A DNA stretch of 64,000 bases, taken from the NCBI RefSeq assembly GCF_001485495.1, contig NZ_BCNF01000022.1:49024-113023 (forward strand), in the 5' to 3' direction. The translations under genes were made by a program, and so were the position numbers. The notes beneath the pieces were generated by a model that did not search any database, had not been told where the DNA came from, and saw nothing but the letters and a program-made list of their open reading frames with translations. This document shows, in pieces, positions 59,701 through 64,000 of the stretch (positions are counted from its first letter, which is position 1; every line of letters begins with the position of its first letter). This DNA comes from Gordonia desulfuricans NBRC 100010 (GTDB lineage: Bacteria > Actinomycetota > Actinomycetes > Mycobacteriales > Mycobacteriaceae).

Positions 59701-61356
59701 ATGCCCCACCATCCACACCGTGACCATCCGCGCCATGACCATTCACACCGCGACCATCCGCGTCATGACCATCCGCGCTATGACGTCGCCGTCATCGGCT
59801 ACGGTCCCACCGGCGTCACCGCCGCCAACCTGCTCGGCCAGGCGGGTCTGAGAGTGGTCGTCCTGGAACGTGATCCGGACATCTACGGTCGGGCGCGCGC
59901 CATCTCCACCGACGAGGAGGTGCTGCGGATCTGGCAGCGTGTCGGACTCGACGAGCGGCTGCAGGCCGACATGCTGCCCGGCGGACTCGTCGCCTTCGTC
60001 GACGCCGACGGCCGGCCGTTCGTCGAGGTCGCCCCCACCTCCCGCGGAACCGGCCATCCCCCACAGCAGTTCATCTACCAGCCGGCCGTCGACACCACCC
60101 TGCGCGCCGGGGTGGAGCGGTTCCCCACCGTCACGGTGCTCACCCGGCACGAATGCCTCAAGGTGCTGCCCGGTCCCGACGACGTCGAGATCCTCGCCGC
60201 CGACCTCGACTCCGACACCTTCGTCCGGCTGCACGCCTCGTATGTGATCGCCGCCGACGGCGGCTCGTCGGCCACCCGCGGGCAGCTCGGCATCGGATAC
60301 CAGGGCGAGACCTACACCGAACGGTGGGTGGTGATCGACACCGAGGCCACCTGCGACTGGGAAGGCAGTTCCCGCTTGCGATTCCACTGCGATCCGGCGC
60401 GGCCGACGGTGGACTGCCCGACACCGCTGGGCCACCATCGCTGGGAGTTCCCGGTCCGCGACGGGGAGGACGAGACCGAGCTCGTGCAGCACGAGGCCAT
60501 CTGGCGGGTCCTGGCCGGCCAGGGCGTCACCCCCGACCACGTGAAGATCCTCCGGGCCGTCGTCTACAGCCATCACGTGCGGGTCGCGGATCGATGGCGG
60601 GTCGGCCGGGTGTTCCTCGCCGGTGATGCCGCACATGCCATGCCGCCGTGGATCGGACAAGGCATGGCCTCCGGGGTCCGCGATGTGGCCAACCTGTGCT
60701 GGAAACTCGCCGCGGTGATCGAGGGCAGCCTGCCCGCGTCGATCCTCGACAGCTATCAGATCGAACGTGAACCGCACCTGCGGGAGACCACCGCGCACGC
60801 GGTCTTCGTCGGCAAACTCATCACCGAACGGCGCCCGTGGGTGGCCGCGGCCCGCGATCATCTGGTCCGTCTGGCCTCCCGCTCTTCACGATTCGGCCGA
60901 TGGATCATCGACGCCAAGTGGATTCCGCAGGCGCAGTACGCCCGCGGACTGCTCACCGGTGTCGCCCACCCCGCCCGCGGGTGGCAGCTGCCGCAGCCGC
61001 GGGTCACCGATGCCTCCGGAGAGATCGTCCGCTTCGACGACGTGCTCGACGGGCGCTGGCAGCTCCTGACCACCGATCCGTCGGTGTCACACCACCTCTG
61101 GCGATCGACCGGAATCGGCGTGATCACGATCCTGCCCGCGGGCTCGGCCGTACAACCCGATTCCGTCGTCGACCACACCGGGGCGCTCACCGCCTGGCTC
61201 CACCGGCACTCCGCGTCCGCCCTCGCGGTTCGTCCCGATGGATTCGTCTACGCCGCAGCAGAATCCGGACGATCACTGCCCGCACCGCCCATCGGCCTGC
61301 ACCTGCCCGATCCGATCGAGAACTCCCCCGCAGCCCCTATCGAAGGACACCACTGA
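59701..61356 (+). CDS. FAD-dependent aromatic hydroxylase (MhpA/HbpA-like) with a His-rich leader
   Basis: A 551-residue class A flavoprotein monooxygenase. The FAD motif VAVIGYGPTGVTAANLLGQ lies at residues 30-48, the NADPH/FAD DG motif in VIAADGGSSATRGQLG, and the second FAD motif GRVFLAGDAAHAMPPWIGQG near 305. This is the MhpA/2-hydroxybiphenyl-3-monooxygenase pattern: ring hydroxylation of a phenol to a catechol. The first 27 residues are an odd HRDHPRHDH-type repeat with ten histidines. The next two genes encode the C-C hydrolase and ring-cleavage dioxygenase, so this is step one of a meta-cleavage pathway. AGGGAG precedes the ATG. Confidence 0.88.
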   Translation: MPHHPHRDHPRHDHSHRDHPRHDHPRYDVAVIGYGPTGVTAANLLGQAGLRVVVLERDPDIYGRARAISTDEEVLRIWQRVGLDERLQADMLPGGLVAFVDADGRPFVEVAPTSRGTGHPPQQFIYQPAVDTTLRAGVERFPTVTVLTRHECLKVLPGPDDVEILAADLDSDTFVRLHASYVIAADGGSSATRGQLGIGYQGETYTERWVVIDTEATCDWEGSSRLRFHCDPARPTVDCPTPLGHHRWEFPVRDGEDETELVQHEAIWRVLAGQGVTPDHVKILRAVVYSHHVRVADRWRVGRVFLAGDAAHAMPPWIGQGMASGVRDVANLCWKLAAVIEGSLPASILDSYQIEREPHLRETTAHAVFVGKLITERRPWVAAARDHLVRLASRSSRFGRWIIDAKWIPQAQYARGLLTGVAHPARGWQLPQPRVTDASGEIVRFDDVLDGRWQLLTTDPSVSHHLWRSTGIGVITILPAGSAVQPDSVVDHTGALTAWLHRHSASALAVRPDGFVYAAAESGRSLPAPPIGLHLPDPIENSPAAPIEGHH

Positions 61357-62267
61357 TGTCGACCCCCGAGAGCACATCGAAGGCCGCGCTCACCGACAGC
61401 ACCTCACCCACCGACGGCGTCTCCCAGATCGTCACCGTCAACGGCCAGACCGACATCTTCTACACCGATGTCGGATCCGGCACACCGGTCGTCCTGCTCC
61501 ACGGCGGCGGGCCCGGGGCATCCGGGCTGTCGAACTATGTGCGCAACATCGACGTCCTGGCCCAACGGTTTCGGGTCATCGTCCCGGACATGCCCGGTTA
61601 CGGGCGCAGCAGCAAGAACCTCGACACCACCGACCCGTTCGGGGCACTGGCCGACGCCGTCCGTGCCCTCCTCGACCATCTCGGTGTCGAGAAGGCGCAT
61701 CTGGTGGGCAATTCCTACGGTGGTGCCGCCGCGCTGCGGCTCGCATTGGACACCCCGCACCGCGTCGACCGGCTCGTCCTGATGGGACCTGGCGGGATCG
61801 GCACCACCCGCGCCGTTCCGACCAAGGGCCTCAACGCATTGCTGGGCTACTACACCGGCACCGGACCCAGCCGCGACAAGCTCGAGGCGTTCATCCGCAA
61901 CCACCTCGTCTACGACGCCGAGACCGTCCCCGCCGCCGTGATCGACGACCGCTACCGGGCGTCGATCGACCCGGAGACTATCGCCCATCCGCCGCTGCGC
62001 CGACCGTCGGGCAAGACAGCGCTGAAGACGTTGTGGCGCATGGACTTCACCCGCGACCCTCGCCTGTCGCAACTGCAGACCAGGACACTCGTGCTGTGGG
62101 GACGGGACGACAAGGTGAACCGGCCGGCGGGCGGCCGGCTGCTGGTCGACCGGATGCCCGACGCCGATCTGTTCGTCGTCGCCCGCACCGGCCACTGGGT
62201 GCAGTGGGAACGTGCCGAACTGTTCAACCGCGTCGTCGGCGACTTCCTCGACGGCACCTATGTCTGA
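61356..62267 (+). CDS. Meta-cleavage product hydrolase (MhpC/BphD/HsaD-like)
   Basis: A 303-residue alpha/beta hydrolase of the C-C bond hydrolase group. LLHGGGPGASGLSNYVRNID is the classic oxyanion-hole stretch of MhpC/BphD/HsaD, the nucleophile is S120 (VGNSYGGAAA), the acid D251 (LWGRDDKVN) and the base H280 (RTGHWVQWE). It splits the yellow ring-fission product into a 2-hydroxydienoate and an acid. Its ATG overlaps the hydroxylase stop (TGATG), showing coupled translation. The first 28 residues are a Ser/Thr-rich extension. Confidence 0.93.
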   Translation: MSTPESTSKAALTDSTSPTDGVSQIVTVNGQTDIFYTDVGSGTPVVLLHGGGPGASGLSNYVRNIDVLAQRFRVIVPDMPGYGRSSKNLDTTDPFGALADAVRALLDHLGVEKAHLVGNSYGGAAALRLALDTPHRVDRLVLMGPGGIGTTRAVPTKGLNALLGYYTGTGPSRDKLEAFIRNHLVYDAETVPAAVIDDRYRASIDPETIAHPPLRRPSGKTALKTLWRMDFTRDPRLSQLQTRTLVLWGRDDKVNRPAGGRLLVDRMPDADLFVVARTGHWVQWERAELFNRVVGDFLDGTYV

Positions 62268-62277
62268 GGAATCCCCC

Positions 62278-63306
62278 ATGATCACGCCTCCACCAGATCC
62301 CGCCTCGGATGAATCGGTGTTCGGCAGCGTCCATCTCGGCTACGTCGTCATCGAATCCCAGCGTTTCGCCGACTGGCGTCGCTTCGGCAGGGATGCCATC
62401 GGCATGCACCTCGACGAGGTCTCCGCCGACGTCATCCGTTTCCGCCTCGACAGCCACGAGGCCCGATTCATCATCGTCGGCGGTCCGGCCGAGGACGTCG
62501 TCGCCCTCGGCTGGGAACTCGACGACCACGAATCCTTCGACCGGGTCGTGGCCCGCGTCGTCGACCGCGGTGTGCCCGTCGTCGACGGCTCCGACGAGGA
62601 GACCGCCGTGCGGGGTGTCGAGCGGCTCATCCGGTTTCCTGGACCCAACCGCCTCACCCAGGAGATCTTCACCCGTCCCCGGGTCACCGACCGGCCCCTG
62701 GCCATGGCCACCCGGGGTGGCTTCGTCACCGGGGCATCGGGGATGGGGCACGTCGCCATCACCACCCGACCCCAGCAGATGCGCGGCTACTACAACACGG
62801 TCTTCGACGCCCGCCTCACCGACTACATCGACGAGACCATCAGCGGAGCACGGCTCAAGATCCGCTTCCTCCGGGTCAACGAGCGCCATCACTCCATCGC
62901 CATCGCCAACGTCCGGGGGCTGCCGGTCAACCCGATCCGCACACGGGTGCAGCACCTCAACGTGGAGGTGGCCGCCCTCGACGACCTCACCACCGCCTAC
63001 CAGCGCGTGACACAGCTCGGCTTCGGCATGGCGCTGTCGGTGGGGCAGCACACCAACGACAAGGAACTGTCGTTCTACGCGCAGAGCCCGTCCGGCTTCG
63101 AGTGGGAGGTCGGCTGGAAGCCGATCGTCGTCGACGAGTCCACCTGGGAACCGTCCACCCACCAGGGCATCAGCATCTGGGGCCACACCCCCGTCGGACA
63201 GACGATCATCGACAGACTCGACCGCTTCCGCATCGCCGCGGCGTCGTTACGCCACGACGAGGACGCGGTCCCGGCACTGGCCGGAACCGGCATCCCCGAC
63301 AACTGA
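62278..63306 (+). CDS. Extradiol ring-cleavage dioxygenase (type I, VOC superfamily)
   Basis: A 342-residue two-domain type I extradiol dioxygenase. The catalytic iron ligands in the C-terminal domain are H158 (GMGHVAITT), H226 (RVQHLNVEV) and E277 (GFEWEVGW). ERHHSIAIA matches the conserved active-site region of BphC/HsaC. It opens the catechol made by the hydroxylase next to a hydroxyl group. It has a C-terminal extension of about 40 residues. Substrate class (bicyclic versus phenylpropionate or steroid ring) is not clear. The start is ATG 62278, 10 bases after the hydrolase. Confidence 0.93.
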   Translation: MITPPPDPASDESVFGSVHLGYVVIESQRFADWRRFGRDAIGMHLDEVSADVIRFRLDSHEARFIIVGGPAEDVVALGWELDDHESFDRVVARVVDRGVPVVDGSDEETAVRGVERLIRFPGPNRLTQEIFTRPRVTDRPLAMATRGGFVTGASGMGHVAITTRPQQMRGYYNTVFDARLTDYIDETISGARLKIRFLRVNERHHSIAIANVRGLPVNPIRTRVQHLNVEVAALDDLTTAYQRVTQLGFGMALSVGQHTNDKELSFYAQSPSGFEWEVGWKPIVVDESTWEPSTHQGISIWGHTPVGQTIIDRLDRFRIAAASLRHDEDAVPALAGTGIPDN

Positions 63307-63319
63307 ACGGGACCGGGAC

Positions 63320-63610
63320 CTACTGGGTCAGGATCCCGGTGGTGGCCACCGCGGCGGCGGTGACCACGGCGACCGACGGCCAGGCGCCGATCTTCTTGGC
63401 CAGCGGGTGCGATGCGCCGAAGGCGCCGACGTAGGTGGCGAGCAGACCGGCGGTGACCGCGGGGCCACGCCGGCGCCACTGGTTGGCACTGTAGGCACCG
63501 GCCGCGGCGAGCACCACACCGCCGAGGGGGCGCTGTCCGGTGGCACGGGCGATGCCATAACCGCCGACCAGGCCGAGAGCGACTGCAGGAACCGAGGGAT
63601 CGATACGCAT
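63320..63610 (-). CDS. Small hypothetical membrane protein
   Basis: A 96-residue protein with about three hydrophobic segments (VPAVALGLVGGYGIARATG, PLGGVVLAAAGAYSANQW and SVAVVTAAAVATTGILTQ) and RRRGPAVTAGLLATYVGAFG between. It is convergent with the dioxygenase gene, and its stop is 13 bases from it. No function is recognised. ATG 63610 gives the family-like start; a longer frame to 63643 enters repeat DNA. Confidence 0.78.
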   Translation of the reverse strand: MRIDPSVPAVALGLVGGYGIARATGQRPLGGVVLAAAGAYSANQWRRRGPAVTAGLLATYVGAFGASHPLAKKIGAWPSVAVVTAAAVATTGILTQ

Positions 63611-63639
63611 GGGATCGAGCGTACGCGTCGCACGATCCG

Positions 63640-63772
63640 CCATGGATGGTAGAGCCGGGACCGAGCATCGCGAGGACCAGAGTCGAAACCCGGCGAGACG
63701 ACAATGTCAGCGACCACCTCCGAGGTGGTCACCTACCGATGTCGGCCGTCTGAGGTTTCGACACGCCTCGTC
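63640..63772. repeat. REP-like composite repeat, right-end copy A
   Basis: Begins CCATGGATGGTAGAGCCGGG, includes GTCGAAACCCGGCGAGACG, the palindrome CCACCTC-C-GAGGTGG (63714-63728) and TTTCGACACGCCTCGTC. Confidence 0.85.
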
Positions 63773-63840
63773 AACGACCCGTTGATGATTGAGCCGGGAC
63801 CGAGGCGAAACCCCGAGAGACAACAGACAACCACGCTCCA

Positions 63841-64000
63841 CCATGGATGGTAGAGCCGGGACCGAGCCCGAAGGGCGAGGACCCGAGTCGAAACCCGGTG
63901 AGACGACGATGTCAGCGACCACCTCCGAGGTGGCCACCAACCGACGTCGGCTGACAGAGGTTTCGACACGCCTCGTCGCTACGCTCCTCATCGGCTCAAC
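63841..64000. repeat. REP-like composite repeat, right-end copy B (runs off the window)
   Basis: A near-identical copy of 63640-63772, including CGAGCCCGAAGGGCGAGG and the same CCACCTCCGAGGTGG palindrome. It ends with the reverse complement of the left-end core (TCGCTACGCTCCTCATCGGC). Confidence 0.85.

Larger units (their letters stand above)
63611..64000. other. Right-end gene-free repeat region
   Basis: 390 bases without a gene. Nearly all of it is composite repeats of the same family as 3603-4155. Confidence 0.75.

Overview
This window is high-GC actinobacterial DNA from a mycolic-acid-producing relative of Mycobacterium, most likely Gordonia. The clues are a secreted antigen-85-type mycolyltransferase, a PorA-like DUF3068 envelope protein, a PE-PPE-domain hydrolase, a Ku/LigD end-joining pair, a three-subunit NAD(P) transhydrogenase, an exact KstR-type cholesterol operator, and many start codons with a TANNNT -10 box only 6-8 nt upstream (leaderless transcripts). 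The genus is inferred from gene content and base composition, not from a marker gene. No rRNA, tRNA, CRISPR array, prophage or complete insertion sequence was seen.

Layout. 1-3.5 kb: the start of an FMN-dependent hydroxy-acid oxidase, a divergent lysE/lysG exporter-regulator pair and an MFS efflux protein. 3.5-4.2 kb: a block of REP-like composite repeats, with relatives in opposite orientation at the right end (63.6-64.0 kb). 4.2-7.6 kb: divergent ku and ligD. 7.6-9.2 kb: a dienelactone-hydrolase-like protein and a metallophosphoesterase. 9.3-15.0 kb: a minus-strand three-gene run of a membrane-anchored DUF218 protein, an HSP90 family ATPase and a 932-residue repeat-type protein. 15.1-18.0 kb: pntAa-pntAb-pntB. 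18.4-23.0 kb: a secreted PE-PPE hydrolase, a membrane-anchored molybdopterin oxidoreductase and a KstR-box-controlled flavoprotein. 23.1-26.2 kb: the copper operon csoR-copZ-small membrane protein-copA. 26.3-29.0 kb: a duplicated Cys/His motif protein and a lone nadB. 29.1-33.8 kb: an MFS-ArsR operon, a UbiB-type kinase and the DUF3068 protein. 34.3-37.3 kb: mycolyltransferase and an Rv0785-like flavoprotein. 37.3-40.5 kb: an encapsulin nanocompartment operon (DyP peroxidase, shell, CoA-transferase). 40.6-44.3 kb: a heterodimeric ABC exporter. 45.07-46.18 kb: a nuclease-like gene enclosed by 59-bp inverted repeats. 46.2-55.1 kb: housekeeping and stress genes (2-hydroxyacid dehydrogenase, rnhA, tam, divergent citrate synthases, HxlR/nitroreductase, OhrR-like). 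55.2-57.8 kb: a hydrolase and an NDH-2. 57.9-63.3 kb: a TetR-controlled aromatic meta-cleavage module (hydroxylase, ring-cleavage dioxygenase, C-C hydrolase, exported amidohydrolase).

How the genes work together. The clearest functional units are the copper-efflux operon under CsoR/RicR-type boxes, the encapsulated peroxidase system, the NAD(P) transhydrogenase operon, the Ku/LigD repair pair and the three-step hydroxylate/cleave/hydrolyse aromatic pathway. The least described are the DUF218-HSP90-repeat-protein operon and the inverted-repeat-bounded AbiEi/nuclease-like cassette. These two, with the CoA-transferase translationally coupled to the encapsulin, are the best candidates for new biology.
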